Source of the DNA: Bacteroidales bacterium
Lineage (GTDB): Bacteria; Bacteroidota; Bacteroidia; Bacteroidales; Marinilabiliaceae
Direction: 5' to 3'
Length of the DNA stretch: 47,140 bases
Assembly (NCBI GenBank): GCA_022768325.1
Contig: JALEMI010000064.1
Coordinates: forward strand, 1 to 47,140
Positions 8,601-18,366 of the stretch are shown here, in pieces. The position numbers and the translations under genes are program-made. Every line of letters begins with the position of its first letter. Within the stretch, counting starts at the first letter, position 1. Under the pieces are notes generated by a model. The model made no database searches and had not been told where the DNA came from. It saw only the letters and a list, made by a program, of their open reading frames with translations.

Positions 8601-9803
8601 TCTTCGGCAAAGGACAAGTTTTTGCTCCCCGCTCTTTAGCGTAACGCCGAAGACGAAAGAGTTGTCGTCTTCTTTCATCTTTAGTTTTGCGCGTAAGGCT
8701 TCCGCACTGATTGGGAAATTCCTTACGGCGATGGCGGCTCTGTCGGTCGCCTTTTTCAATGCGGCAAAGCCCTTTTTGCCATTCTCATAAACAGCCTCTA
8801 CGCGAAAACGTCGCCCTGGGAAATCCGGCACATCGGCAGAGTTGATGAATATGTGCGTAGACGACGACAATGCCCTCACGCCATAGCGTTGACCGAGGAG
8901 CTTGAAGGGCGACATCTTCATAAACTGTGGCGACGGCTCGAAAAGGTAGTCCGCAATGGCATCCGCAACGCAAGGCTCTGCCTCTTCCTCCTCCTGCTTC
9001 GTAAAGGCAAAATCTTCACCCTCTCCGCCATCGGAAACCGAGACGGCATGAAGCCGCGGCTCGCCAACACATCCACGCATCAGCCTAACAACCAAGTCCT
9101 TACACTCGCCACCCGCCCCCAAGGCATAGACATCGGCAACAGAAGGCAACTGCCCAACAAGCAACGACACGTCGAGCAATGGCGAGAGCTTGATAATCAC
9201 CACATCCGCCAAATCCAACATCCGCCCTGCCCACTTTTCAACATCGGGCGAGCAGTCCGCCACGCGGAAAACCCGCCCTCCATCGTTAGACCGGCGCGAC
9301 GGGTCGATGAAAATCGTGTCGTAATGAGCATTTGAGGTCGTCAAGAAATCTTCCGCCGTCGAGCAGACAAAAGAGGTGTTCGTCACGCCAAGACGCGAGA
9401 AGTTGTTTTGCGCAGCCGCCACGGCACGAGCGTCGGCATCCACATACGTTACGCTCTCCGCATTCCGTCCCATAAAAAAACAGTCCACGCCAAGGCCGCC
9501 AGTCAAATCGAGAAGGCTTCCTCCACCAACAAGCCCAGCCCTCCATCTGGCCACTGCTTCTGACGAGCATTGCTGAATGGCCACGGGAAAGGGGAAGTAC
9601 AGCCCATCATGCTCAGCCCACATCGGGACCTTTACGGCGAGCCTGTTCCATCCTCCCACTTGCTCCGCCACAAAAGAAGGCCTCACGGTATGGCTCTTGC
9701 GCAGACGCAAAGCCACACCGTGAGGCTCTTGCCCCCTAAACTCCCATATAAGCTTTTGCTCATCGGGAGTGGGGACCTGTTGTAGATTATCGGTTTCGGT
9801 CAC
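8592..9803 (-). CDS. Class I SAM-dependent methyltransferase with THUMP-like C-terminal domain
   Basis: Predicted 403 residues. The Rossmann-type methyltransferase motif I is LLDLTGGLGVD at about residues 98-108. An acidic motif II follows (VTYVDAD), and motif IV is FIDPSRR at about residues 167-173. An N-terminal helical region precedes the fold, and about 120 C-terminal residues follow that match the THUMP-like domain arrangement of Bacteroidetes methyltransferases. An RNA substrate is plausible from that domain but unproven. The ATG overlaps the stop of the activase gene (ATGA at 9800-9803), so the two are probably co-translated. The 3' end overlaps the convergent ATP-grasp-like gene by 9 bases, with no terminator between them. 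Confidence 0.8.
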   Translation of the reverse strand: MTETDNLQQVPTPDEQKLIWEFRGQEPHGVALRLRKSHTVRPSFVAEQVGGWNRLAVKVPMWAEHDGLYFPFPVAIQQCSSEAVARWRAGLVGGGSLLDLTGGLGVDCFFMGRNAESVTYVDADARAVAAAQNNFSRLGVTNTSFVCSTAEDFLTTSNAHYDTIFIDPSRRSNDGGRVFRVADCSPDVEKWAGRMLDLADVVIIKLSPLLDVSLLVGQLPSVADVYALGAGGECKDLVVRLMRGCVGEPRLHAVSVSDGGEGEDFAFTKQEEEEAEPCVADAIADYLFEPSPQFMKMSPFKLLGQRYGVRALSSSTHIFINSADVPDFPGRRFRVEAVYENGKKGFAALKKATDRAAIAVRNFPISAEALRAKLKMKEDDNSFVFGVTLKSGEQKLVLCRRLG

Positions 9804-12800
9804 TTCTGGGGAGGGGTCGTCATGTTGGCGGCAAACAGAAGTAGACGGTTGGCAATGTTGGCTTCCGAAACGCCGCCGTCAAAGTCGAGGGCGAGCATAT
9901 TCAGCTCGGGATATGCCTCTTTGAGCTTCTTCTCGATGCCACGAACAACGATGTGGTTGGCAATGCAACCGAAAGGCTGCATCGAGACGACATTTGTACA
10001 GCCCTGTTTTATGTAGGCAATAACCTCGGCCGGCAACAGCCATCCCTCGCCGAACTGTGCGGAGAGGCATATAATGTCCGAAGCGAGCTTGCTCTGCGTC
10101 TTGATGTCTATCTCGGGCTGATAGAATTTGAAGACCTCGGCCTCGCGGTCGAACTTGTGCTGCACCTTGGTAATCAGCGAATAAGCTATGTCAATAACAA
10201 CAGCCGGCACCTTGAATTTCTTCACGAAATTCTCCTTGTTGAACTTGAAGTTGACGAAAGCTCGCAAGAAGAAGTTGTGAATGATTGGCGGGATGACCTC
10301 GATGCCGTGGTCCATTAGCCAATCGGGCACGTAACGGTGGGAATAGGGGTTGAATTTGAGGAAAATCTCACCTGCTATGCCTGCCTTTGGATAGGTGCGG
10401 TCGGTATAGATGTCGATGGCGTTGAACTCCTCGGCCGCCTGGCGGGTCAGCTTAAGGAGGCCGTTAAGGTCCTTCTTCTCGACAAGGGGGTTTGCCCGGC
10501 GCAAGAAGTCGTCACGCAAGGCGCGGGCAGTACCCTTGACCTTCTCGCGGACGGCAATGGCGTGGTAGAATACAGAGAGCCAATCGCCGAAGAATACGGA
10601 GTAGAGGACAATTGGCGCAGCCTTGACGAGGTTGAGCTTAAAGCCAGGCTGGTCCTCCTTATCGGTGCCGGCAATTCCGATAACGGGAACTTGATGGAAA
10701 CCAGCGTCGACAATGGCCTTGCGGATGAGCGACGGGTAGTTTGTAGCGCGGCATTGACCGAGCTGAGTGACTGCCACAGCCGTCTTGTCCAAATCGTATT
10801 TTCCGCTTTGGAGGGCCTTGATAAAGTCACCGACAATGAGCGTCGCGGGATAACAAACTTCGTTGTTGGAGTACTTAAGACCCAGGTCATTAGACTCGGC
10901 ATCGGAGATTGGCAACGAAACGACATCGTAGCCTTCGGTCTTGAACGCCGCGCCAAGGAGGGGCGAAATGTACTCCGTGAAGAAAGGCGCAAGGATTGTG
11001 CGCTTCTCCTTATCCTCGTTCTCAAACTTGCGGGGGCGGATGAACGGCTTAACATCCGTGCTCAACTCGCCGCCGAATTTGAGGCTCTCGATGAGGGAGC
11101 GGACACGCAGCTTCATTGAACCGACGTTGTTGATGTCGTCGATTTTGAGGAGCGTGAGGCTCTTATTATGGCGGTTGAGGACGCTCCTGGCCTCGTCGGT
11201 AAAGAACGCGTCAGGTCCACAGCCGAAAGAGGTGGTCTCGACAAAATGGACGTTATTACCCTGCCTTGCGGTCCATTGCGCCGAGTTGAGGATTCGGTTC
11301 ACGAAGGTCCACTGCTTCAAGATGAACGTCTCCTTCTCGTCGACAGAGACGCCGCGGACAATGTCCTCGGTCAAGACATCGACACCAAGTTTGGAAATCA
11401 TCTCCGAGACCTTATGCTGGATTAACGGGTCGGTGTGGTAAGGGCGACCGGCCAAGAGGATTACAGAGTGGCGAGCCTTTTGCGCCTCATGGTAGGCATC
11501 GAGATTTGCCTGGCGAAGCTCTCGCCCAAACTTCTCGTACTCCGCGAGGGCAGCGGCGTGCGCCTTCTTAACCGTCTTCTCGTCAACACCGAGTGTCGCC
11601 ATGAACTTCACCATTTGCTTCAGCAGGAGCTTGTCGTCTTGGAAAGAGACGACGGGCGAATCGACAGGCTTTGACACCTTGATTACAGAGGCCACGACCT
11701 CGGGGTATCCTATGATGATTGGGCAGTTGTAGCTGCCCGTGACAGTCTTGTCCTCGCGACGCTCGTAGACCACGCGGGGGAAGAATATGCGGTCGACATT
11801 ATCCATTGCGGCAAGGCCGTAAATATGGCTATGCACAAGTTTCGCGGGGAAACAGATATTGTCGGACATGACGGTGTGGACGCTCTTCTCGTAATCAAGG
11901 AAAAGCGACGGGTTCGACAAGACGACCCTTATGCCGCAGCTCGTGAAGAACTTGTGCCAAAACGGGAACTCCTCGTACATGTTCAGGACGCGAGGAATGC
12001 CGATTGTGAATCGCGGTGTCGGGACAGTCTTCTCCGGCTCATTGGCACGGTCGAAGAGGGCGTGGTACTTATAGACACTCATGTCGACGCCCGCCTTGTC
12101 GGACGCCTTGCCATTGGTGAAGACCTTCTCGCACTTGTTGCCCGAGAAGTATATGCCGCCGTTCTTGAACTTGTATTGCGTTATTCGGCATTGGTTCTCA
12201 CAACCATGGCACGTCAGGGTCTTTTGGTCAAAACTTGCCGCAACGAGGAAGTCGTCGACAGGGCGGCCTTCGGAGAGAGAGTCGTGGGCAAGCCTCTGCG
12301 CATGGAGGGCGCAACCGTAGGCACCCATAAGCTCGGGGACGTTGTTGCAATAGACCGTCCTGCCCGTCAGATTTTCAAACGCCTTGACGATGGAATCGTT
12401 TCGCATCGTACCGCCCTGAAGGACAATGTTTTGGCCAAGCTCGTCGTAGTTCTTTAGTTTAAGAACCTTGAAGAGGCAGTTCTTCACGACGGAATATGCC
12501 AAGCCGGCGGCGATGTCGGCAACAGAAGCCCCCTCGCGAAGCACCTGCTTGACCTTGGAGTTCATGAAGACCGTGCAACGCGTGCCGAGGTCCGAGGGCT
12601 TTTGGCTTTGGCAGGCCTTGACGACGAAGTCCGAGATGTCGCAGCCGAGCGTCTGGGCGAAAGTCTCAATGAACGAGCCGCATCCTGAAGAGCAAGCCTC
12701 GTTGAGCTCCATGCGCGTCAGAGCGCCGTGGTCTACGTATGTCGCCTTCATGTCCTGGCCACCAATGTCGAGAATAAACGACACATCGGGACACATGGCG

Positions 12801-14065
12801 TGGGCGGCTACATAGTGGGCCATTGTCTCAACCATTCCGTGGTCGAGCGAGAAAGCCGCTTTGATGAGGTCCTCGCCATAACCTGTTGAGCATCCGCTCG
12901 TTATGCTGACCTCTATTTTCTCCTCCTTAGCTCGCTGAGTGAGTTTGCTCAGACCGTGCTTAACGGCATCGATGGGATTGCCGCCGTTGTGGGCGTAATA
13001 TTTGAAGATAATCTCACCATTCTCGTTGATTACCACAATCTTGGTGGTAGTCGAGCCTGAGTCAATGCCCAAGAAATTGCGCTTTGTGGCACGACTAACG
13101 TCGACAACGGGGACGTAGTTCTTGGCCTTCTCAACCTTCCACGCGAGGTAATCCTCCTCGGACGTAAAGATGGGCGGCAGCTCGATTGTCGTCTTATTAT
13201 GGTGAGTCTGATTCTCCGTGGTCTTCTTCTCGGGCGCAGGCGAAGTCAGAAGCACGTGGAGCGACTCCATTGTGAAGGGCTCGCTCTCGCACTCAGCCAA
13301 AGCCGTACCCCATGCGGGGATCACATTGGCGTGTTCCTCAATTATGAAGTCATTTTCGAGGGAATAGCCAAAATAGTCGGCCAAAGCCTTACGCAAAGAG
13401 GGGATGAACGTGAGGGGTCCGCCGCAGAGGAGGACCTTGGGCTTAATCTCGCAACCGTGGCTCAGAGTGCTGGCTGTCTGTACGACCACAGCGCGGAAAA
13501 TAGAAGCCGCAATATCCGTCTTGGGGACATTGCGAGCTATAAGGTTCTGAATATCAGTCTTAGAGAAGACGCCGCATCGCGAAGCAATCGGATAGAGAGT
13601 TGTGCTTCGCTGGGCAAGCCCATCGAGGTCGGTCACCTCGACGCCGAGGCAAAGCGCCATCTGGTCGATAAAAGCACCCGTACCGCCGGCGCAATTGCCG
13701 TTCATGCGGAGGTCGGTCACCTTACCATCCTTAATGTACACGATTTTAGCATCCTCGCCACCTATATCTATAATGGTTGACACATCTGGATGGACAGTCT
13801 TCGTGAACTCGGCGGCCGCTACGACCTCCTGCACGAAGTTGATGCCATACCTCTCCGCGACACCTAAGCCGACAGAGCCCGTGATGGAAAGAGTGAAATT
13901 ATCGGAAGGTTGGATTGTTGCGGCGAGCTCGGAAAGAAATGCCTCAATTGCCGCTGGCACGTTAGCTTGATGCCGTCTGTAAGAAGTATACTTTACAATG
14001 CCCTGCTCATCGAGGACGACTATTTTGGCTGTCGTCGAACCGACATCCAATCCTATTCTGTACAT
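9800..14065 (-). CDS. Giant 2-hydroxyacyl-CoA dehydratase activase-type protein (tandem BadF/BcrA ATPase domains plus DUF2229/HgdB-like region)
   Basis: Predicted 1421 residues with no signal peptide. Two ASKHA-fold ATPase domains are in tandem. The first, at about 1-260, has GLDVGSTTAK and DIGGEDAK. The second, at about 330-600, has GIDSGSTTTK, DIGGQDMK and the EACSSGCGSF cysteine segment used by activases to hold a 4Fe-4S cluster. Then comes a DUF2229-like region beginning near CHGCENQC and IGIPRVLNMYEE. The C-terminal part is dehydratase-subunit-like, with conserved cysteines in NNEVCYPA, GQCRATNYP and QPFGCIANH. Known activases use ATP to inject an electron into 2-hydroxyacyl-CoA dehydratases. 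The large fused form is widespread in anaerobes and its own substrate is unsettled. No fermentation genes flank it; the only linked gene is the overlapping methyltransferase. Confidence 0.9.
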   Translation of the reverse strand: MYRIGLDVGSTTAKIVVLDEQGIVKYTSYRRHQANVPAAIEAFLSELAATIQPSDNFTLSITGSVGLGVAERYGINFVQEVVAAAEFTKTVHPDVSTIIDIGGEDAKIVYIKDGKVTDLRMNGNCAGGTGAFIDQMALCLGVEVTDLDGLAQRSTTLYPIASRCGVFSKTDIQNLIARNVPKTDIAASIFRAVVVQTASTLSHGCEIKPKVLLCGGPLTFIPSLRKALADYFGYSLENDFIIEEHANVIPAWGTALAECESEPFTMESLHVLLTSPAPEKKTTENQTHHNKTTIELPPIFTSEEDYLAWKVEKAKNYVPVVDVSRATKRNFLGIDSGSTTTKIVVINENGEIIFKYYAHNGGNPIDAVKHGLSKLTQRAKEEKIEVSITSGCSTGYGEDLIKAAFSLDHGMVETMAHYVAAHAMCPDVSFILDIGGQDMKATYVDHGALTRMELNEACSSGCGSFIETFAQTLGCDISDFVVKACQSQKPSDLGTRCTVFMNSKVKQVLREGASVADIAAGLAYSVVKNCLFKVLKLKNYDELGQNIVLQGGTMRNDSIVKAFENLTGRTVYCNNVPELMGAYGCALHAQRLAHDSLSEGRPVDDFLVAASFDQKTLTCHGCENQCRITQYKFKNGGIYFSGNKCEKVFTNGKASDKAGVDMSVYKYHALFDRANEPEKTVPTPRFTIGIPRVLNMYEEFPFWHKFFTSCGIRVVLSNPSLFLDYEKSVHTVMSDNICFPAKLVHSHIYGLAAMDNVDRIFFPRVVYERREDKTVTGSYNCPIIIGYPEVVASVIKVSKPVDSPVVSFQDDKLLLKQMVKFMATLGVDEKTVKKAHAAALAEYEKFGRELRQANLDAYHEAQKARHSVILLAGRPYHTDPLIQHKVSEMISKLGVDVLTEDIVRGVSVDEKETFILKQWTFVNRILNSAQWTARQGNNVHFVETTSFGCGPDAFFTDEARSVLNRHNKSLTLLKIDDINNVGSMKLRVRSLIESLKFGGELSTDVKPFIRPRKFENEDKEKRTILAPFFTEYISPLLGAAFKTEGYDVVSLPISDAESNDLGLKYSNNEVCYPATLIVGDFIKALQSGKYDLDKTAVAVTQLGQCRATNYPSLIRKAIVDAGFHQVPVIGIAGTDKEDQPGFKLNLVKAAPIVLYSVFFGDWLSVFYHAIAVREKVKGTARALRDDFLRRANPLVEKKDLNGLLKLTRQAAEEFNAIDIYTDRTYPKAGIAGEIFLKFNPYSHRYVPDWLMDHGIEVIPPIIHNFFLRAFVNFKFNKENFVKKFKVPAVVIDIAYSLITKVQHKFDREAEVFKFYQPEIDIKTQSKLASDIICLSAQFGEGWLLPAEVIAYIKQGCTNVVSMQPFGCIANHIVVRGIEKKLKEAYPELNMLALDFDGGVSEANIANRLLLFAANMTTPPQK

Positions 14066-14321
14066 TAGTGATAGTTCGGAGTGTTATTTACTGCTATTTA
14101 CGCGAAATTAGGTAAAAAATCACACGTTAAGGTCACAATCGCCCATTAATATACGCAGCCTTTGGGCGCAGACCATTGCCAAATTAAGCCCGGAAAGCCC
14201 GTCATGAAACCGTGTGAGAAAAAAAATTAGGGATGTCAATAGCTTTTTTCCCCGAAACGATTCATTATTTAATAATCTTAATTATATTTGCGCAACGAAC
14301 AGAACAGAACAGTAACTGAAT
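14066..14321. promoter_or_regulatory. Divergent control region between the activase gene and the xylose cluster
   Basis: A 256-base gene-free, AT-rich stretch. TCACACG (14120-14126) and CGTGTGA (14211-14217) form a 7-base inverted repeat with 84 bases between the arms. GCCCG is repeated around GAAA near 14187-14201. A 15-base sequence at 14175-14189 (ATTGCCAAATTAAGC) recurs in the yggS promoter region. Three tandem GAACA units lie just before the regulator start (about 14297-14311). One or more of these may be an operator for the xylose regulator; none is proven. Confidence 0.4.
14283..14290 (+). promoter_or_regulatory. -7 box of the xylose cluster promoter
   Basis: TATATTTG fits the Bacteroidetes -7 consensus TAnnTTTG exactly, 32 bases before the regulator ATG. 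No good -33 TTTG is present at the usual distance, which would fit a promoter needing activation. Confidence 0.6.
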
Positions 14322-15317
14322 ATGTCTGATATAACCCTTAACATTGACGGAGAGGTCAGTACGCCGAAATTCCGGTTATTGGCAGAAGCGGTGAAAAACG
14401 CAATCTCCGAAGGGAAACTCCACACAGGCGAGAGCCTCCCGTCCGTCAGCCTCATCTGCGAACAATTCAACTTGTCTCGCGACACGGTGTTTAAGGCCTA
14501 CAGCCTGCTTCGCGAACAGGGTGTCGTCATGAGCCACCCGGGCAAGGGTTACTATATTGCCGACCACATCACGAAGGTATTCGTATTCCTCGACACATTC
14601 AAGGCCTACAAAGAGGTTTTGTATGGGAGCTTTTTCCGCAATCTTCCTCGCGACGTAATTGCCGATGTAAACTTCCACCACTACAACCCTCAGCACTTCC
14701 GCAAATTAATCGAGGACAGCTTAGGGCGATACAGCAAATATATAATAATGCCGTTCATCTCGGACGAGACGGAGAAAGTTTTGGCTCGGATCCCTAAAGA
14801 GCGGCTGCTGATAATAGACTGGAACATCTTCTCGTCGATAGACTCAAACGTTGTGTATCAGGACTTTGGCACGGCTTTGGCAAACGGGTTGGAGAGCGTA
14901 GGCGACAAGATTGCCAAGTACGACCAGCTCCAGTTCATCTACCCCGACTACACGTACCACCCATACCAATCCGTCATCAGCTTTGAGCGGTTCTGCCGTC
15001 TTCATAACCTCCAACACAGCGTCTTGCGCAATCCAGAAGATCTTAACGTCCAAAAAGGTTGCGCCTACATAACCGTTTCGGACAGAATGCTGGGCAGAAT
15101 TTTGGAGCAATGCCACATAAAAGGTTTTGAGACGGGCAAAGACGTCGGCATCATCTCGTATAACGAGACCCCGATGAAGAAATTCATCGACAAGGGCATA
15201 ACGGTCTTCTCGACGGACTTTGAGAAAATGGGTAAGCTGGCGGCGCAATTCGTATCGCAAGACAAGCCGATGAACGAGTGCGTACCGTCGAGCATGATAG
15301 TCCGTTCTTCTTTATAA
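14322..15317 (+). CDS. GntR-type winged-helix regulator with LacI-like sugar-binding domain (probable xylose regulator)
   Basis: Predicted 331 residues. Residues about 12-80 are a GntR winged helix-turn-helix (PKFRLLAEAV, SLPSVSLICEQFNLSRDTVFKAY, then GKGYYI). Residues about 85-331 resemble a periplasmic-binding/LacI-type effector domain (LIIDWN, GKDVGIISYNETPMKKFIDKGITVFSTDFEKMG). This is the AraR-like architecture, where a sugar changes DNA binding. The gene is first in the cluster, 45 bases before the xylulokinase gene, so D-xylose or a derivative is the likely effector by context. It may regulate itself, since the only obvious promoter lies in front of it. Whether it represses or activates cannot be told from sequence. 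Confidence 0.85.
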   Translation: MSDITLNIDGEVSTPKFRLLAEAVKNAISEGKLHTGESLPSVSLICEQFNLSRDTVFKAYSLLREQGVVMSHPGKGYYIADHITKVFVFLDTFKAYKEVLYGSFFRNLPRDVIADVNFHHYNPQHFRKLIEDSLGRYSKYIIMPFISDETEKVLARIPKERLLIIDWNIFSSIDSNVVYQDFGTALANGLESVGDKIAKYDQLQFIYPDYTYHPYQSVISFERFCRLHNLQHSVLRNPEDLNVQKGCAYITVSDRMLGRILEQCHIKGFETGKDVGIISYNETPMKKFIDKGITVFSTDFEKMGKLAAQFVSQDKPMNECVPSSMIVRSSL

Positions 15318-15362
15318 AAATCAGGGAACTACCCCATACATAACCAAAAAACTTAAATCACG

Positions 15363-16844
15363 ATGTATCTCCTTGGCGTAGATGTCGGAAGCTCTTCCGT
15401 CAAAGCGAGCCTTGTCTCCATAGACAACGGCAAGTGCGTATCGTCGGCCTTTTTCCCAAAGAGCGAGGCAAAAATATCGGCTCCAAAGCCGGGCTGGGCT
15501 GAGCAGGACCCTCAGTCTTGGTGGGATTACCTTAAGCAATCAGTAAGCGCAGTCATGGCGGAGAGCGGAGCTAAGCCCGCGGACGTCAAGGCGATAGGCA
15601 TTTCGTATCAGATGCACGGCCTTGTCTGTGTTGACAAAGAGCAGAACGTCTTGCGCCCCTCCATCATCTGGTGCGACTCGCGAGCTGTCGGCATTGGGCA
15701 GGAGGCTTTTGAGAACATCGGCGAAGAGCGTTGCCTCGGACATCTGCTCAACTCGCCTGGCAACTTCACGGCCAGCAAGTTGAAGTGGGTCAAGGACAAC
15801 GAGCCTCAGATTTTCGACAAGATTCACAAGGTCATGCTCCCCGGCGACTACATCGGCATGAAGATGACGGGCGTGATTCGCACCACCGTATCGGGCTTGT
15901 CTGAGGGCATGATGTGGGACTTTGCGGACAGGAAAGTTGCTAAAATGCTATTGGACCATTACGAAATCCCAGAGTACCTAATTGCCGATATTTGCCCGAC
16001 TTTTGGCGAACAGGGCAGACTGCTTGCCTCTGCCGCAAAAGAGCTTGGCCTGCAAGAGGGAACTCCCGTGACATATCGCGCTGGCGACCAGCCCAACAAC
16101 GCCCTCTCGCTCAACGTATTCAACCCTGGTGAGATTGCCTCGACGGCGGGAACGTCGGGCGTGGTATATGGTGTGAACGGGACGGTCAATTATGACCCGC
16201 AATCGCGCGTCAACACCTTTGCTCACGTAAATCATACCGACGAGGACACTCGCCTTGGCATCTTGCTCTGCGTCAACGGCACGGGAATCCTTAACTCTTG
16301 GCTCAAGCGCAACATCTTGCCCGAGGTATCCTATGCGGAAATCAACAACATTGCCGCTCAGGCGCCTATTGGCAGCGAGGGCCTCAGCATCCTCCCATTT
16401 GGAAACGGAGCGGAACGTATGTTGCAGAACAAAGAGGTGGGTTGCCAATTCCAGGGCATCAACTTCAACTTGCACAACCGTTCTCACATTGCGCGTGCCG
16501 TACAGGAGGGAATTGTCTTCTCGTTCCAATATGGCATTGAGATAATGCAGCAGATGGGCATGGAGGTGAACAAAATCCATGCGGGTAACGCGAATATGTT
16601 CCTAAGCCCCCTCTTCCGCACCACCCTCGCATCGATTTCCGGGGCCACAATTGAGCTCTATGACACCGACGGCTCTGTTGGCGCAGCCAAAGGCGCAGGC
16701 ATTGGCGCTGGCATCTACAAGGACAATAACGAGGCTTTCGCATCGCTTGAGAAGGTCTCAGTAATTGAACCTGACGCAAAGAACAAGGAGCAATATGAGG
16801 CTGCGTACGCCCTCTGGAGAGAGTGTCTTGAAAAGAACATCTAA
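15363..16844 (+). CDS. xylB: Xylulokinase
   Basis: Predicted 493 residues, the standard length for FGGY-family xylulokinase. The N-terminal phosphate loop GVDVGSSSVKA is at residues 5-15. The substrate signature YQMHGLV is near residue 81. The catalytic Asp lies in the RAGDQPNNA motif near residue 240. The C-terminal ATP-site glycines are in GNANMFLSPLF and GAAKGAGIGAG. The enzyme phosphorylates D-xylulose to D-xylulose 5-phosphate in the cytoplasm, feeding the pentose phosphate pathway. It is directly upstream of xylose isomerase, and the 88-base gap between them holds a hairpin. Confidence 0.96.
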   Translation: MYLLGVDVGSSSVKASLVSIDNGKCVSSAFFPKSEAKISAPKPGWAEQDPQSWWDYLKQSVSAVMAESGAKPADVKAIGISYQMHGLVCVDKEQNVLRPSIIWCDSRAVGIGQEAFENIGEERCLGHLLNSPGNFTASKLKWVKDNEPQIFDKIHKVMLPGDYIGMKMTGVIRTTVSGLSEGMMWDFADRKVAKMLLDHYEIPEYLIADICPTFGEQGRLLASAAKELGLQEGTPVTYRAGDQPNNALSLNVFNPGEIASTAGTSGVVYGVNGTVNYDPQSRVNTFAHVNHTDEDTRLGILLCVNGTGILNSWLKRNILPEVSYAEINNIAAQAPIGSEGLSILPFGNGAERMLQNKEVGCQFQGINFNLHNRSHIARAVQEGIVFSFQYGIEIMQQMGMEVNKIHAGNANMFLSPLFRTTLASISGATIELYDTDGSVGAAKGAGIGAGIYKDNNEAFASLEKVSVIEPDAKNKEQYEAAYALWRECLEKNI

Positions 16845-16883
16845 TCCATCAAAAACAAGAAGTAAATCAAGTAATTAACATTA

Positions 16884-16914
16884 GGGAATGGGTTTCTGAA
16901 CAACACCCGTTTCC
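16884..16914 (+). other. Hairpin in the xylB-xylA spacer
   Basis: GGGAATGGGT (16884-16893) can pair with ACCCGTTTCC (16905-16914), 10 pairs including two G-U. No U-run follows, so it is not an obvious terminator. It could be an mRNA processing or stability element just ahead of the strongly expressed xylA. Confidence 0.35.
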
Positions 16915-16932
16915 GCAAAATAACACAACAAA

Positions 16933-18246
16933 ATGGCAAAAGAGTACTTCGCCAACATTGGCAAAATCAAGTTCGAAGGCGCACAGAGCAAGAACCCTCT
17001 CGCATTCCGTTACTACGACGCAGAGCGCGTCGTCATGGGCAAGACGATGAAAGAGTGGCTCAAATTCGCCATGGCATGGTGGCACACCCTCTGCGCAGAG
17101 GGCGGCGACCAGTTCGGTGGCGGCACGAAGAAATTCCCTTGGAACACGAACAGCGACCCCGTCCAGGCAGCCAAGGACAAGGTAGACGCAGGCTTCGAAA
17201 TCATGCAGAAGCTCGGCATCGAGTACTACTGCTTCCACGACATTGACCTCGTATCTCCCGGCGCAAACGTAGCTGAGTACGAGCAGAACCTCAAAGAGGT
17301 CGTAGCCTACCTGAAGCATAAGCAGCAGGAGACAGGCATCAAGCTCCTCTGGGGCACGGCAAACGTCTTCAGCGACAAGCGTTACATGAACGGCGCATCG
17401 ACGAACCCCGACTTCGACGTTGTTGCTCGCGCAATTGTCCAGATTAAGAACGCAATCGACGCCACCATTGAGCTCGGCGGCACGAACTACGTATTCTGGG
17501 GCGGTCGCGAGGGCTACATGAGCCTCCTCAACACCGACATGAAGCGTGAGAAGGCACACATGGGCCAGATGCTCCGCATGGCTCGCGACTACGCACGTTC
17601 TAAGGGCTTCAAGGGCACATTCCTCATCGAGCCCAAGCCAATGGAGCCTTCTAAGCATCAGTATGATGTTGACACTGAGACTGTTATTGGCTTCCTCCGT
17701 GCAAACGGTCTCGACAAGGACTTCAAGGTCAACATCGAGGTTAACCACGCCACCTTGGCCGGCCACACTTTCGAGCACGAGATTGCTTGCGCAGTAGACA
17801 ACGACATGCTCGGCAGCATCGACGCCAACCGTGGTGACTATCAGAATGGCTGGGATACCGACCAGTTCCCCATCGACAACTACGAGCTCACCCAGGCATG
17901 GATGGAAATCATCCGTGGCGGCGGCTTCAAGGACGGCGGCACGAACTTCGACGCCAAGACACGTCGCAACTCCACCGACCTCGAGGACATCATCATCGCT
18001 CACGTAAGCGGAATGGACGCAATGGCCCGCGCACTCCTCTCTGCCGCTGACCTCCTTGAGAACAGCGACTACAACAAGATGAAGGCCGAGCGTTACGCCA
18101 GCTTCGACAGCGGCAAGGGCAAGGAGTTCGAGGAAGGCAAACTCACCCTTGAGCAGGTATACGAGTACGGCAAGCAAGTAGACGAGCCTAAGCTCACGAG
18201 CGGCAAGCAAGAGCTCTACGAGCAACTCGTCAGCATGTATTGCTAA
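16933..18246 (+). CDS. xylA: Xylose isomerase
   Basis: Predicted 437 residues, the length of class II xylose isomerases. The catalytic pair is His102/Asp105 in [29 protein letters not shown] and the metal-ligand stretch [16 protein letters not shown] are all present, followed by SIDANRGD. The enzyme interconverts D-xylose and D-xylulose using two divalent metals. Codon choice is strongly skewed towards C-ending and G-ending forms (CTC, GGC, AAG, ATC), more than in its neighbours, which suggests very high expression. It lies between xylB and xylE, and a strong terminator hairpin follows 14 bases after its stop. Confidence 0.98.
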   Translation: MAKEYFANIGKIKFEGAQSKNPLAFRYYDAERVVMGKTMKEWLKFAMAWWHTLCAEGGDQFGGGTKKFPWNTNSDPVQAAKDKVDAGFEIMQKLGIEYYCFHDIDLVSPGANVAEYEQNLKEVVAYLKHKQQETGIKLLWGTANVFSDKRYMNGASTNPDFDVVARAIVQIKNAIDATIELGGTNYVFWGGREGYMSLLNTDMKREKAHMGQMLRMARDYARSKGFKGTFLIEPKPMEPSKHQYDVDTETVIGFLRANGLDKDFKVNIEVNHATLAGHTFEHEIACAVDNDMLGSIDANRGDYQNGWDTDQFPIDNYELTQAWMEIIRGGGFKDGGTNFDAKTRRNSTDLEDIIIAHVSGMDAMARALLSAADLLENSDYNKMKAERYASFDSGKGKEFEEGKLTLEQVYEYGKQVDEPKLTSGKQELYEQLVSMYC

Positions 18247-18260
18247 AAGAGTATAAGCCA

Positions 18261-18301
18261 AAGGCCGGCTCTCTGAGAAAATCTGAGAGCTGGCCTTTTT
18301 T
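18261..18301 (+). terminator. Intrinsic terminator or attenuator between xylA and xylE
   Basis: AAGGCCGGCTCTC (18261-18273) pairs with GAGAGCTGGCCTT (18285-18297), with one G-T wobble. The arm runs straight into a T tract ending at 18301. Read-through would be needed for xylE to be on the xylBA transcript; otherwise xylE has its own promoter in the remaining 65 bases. Confidence 0.8.
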
Positions 18302-18366
18302 ACACAACCTTGGCGAAACGTTAATAAAGATTGAACCTGTTAGCATTTCGCCACCAAAAGAAAACA

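Noticed and set aside
14297-14311. Tandem GAACA units as a possible repeat array
   Set aside because: Only three short units are present, too few for an array. They are mentioned only as a possible part of the control region.
16867-18261. A 464-residue ORF antisense to xylA
   Set aside because: It is a shadow of the strongly biased xylA codons. It lacks a start context, and its valine/leucine-rich product resembles no protein.
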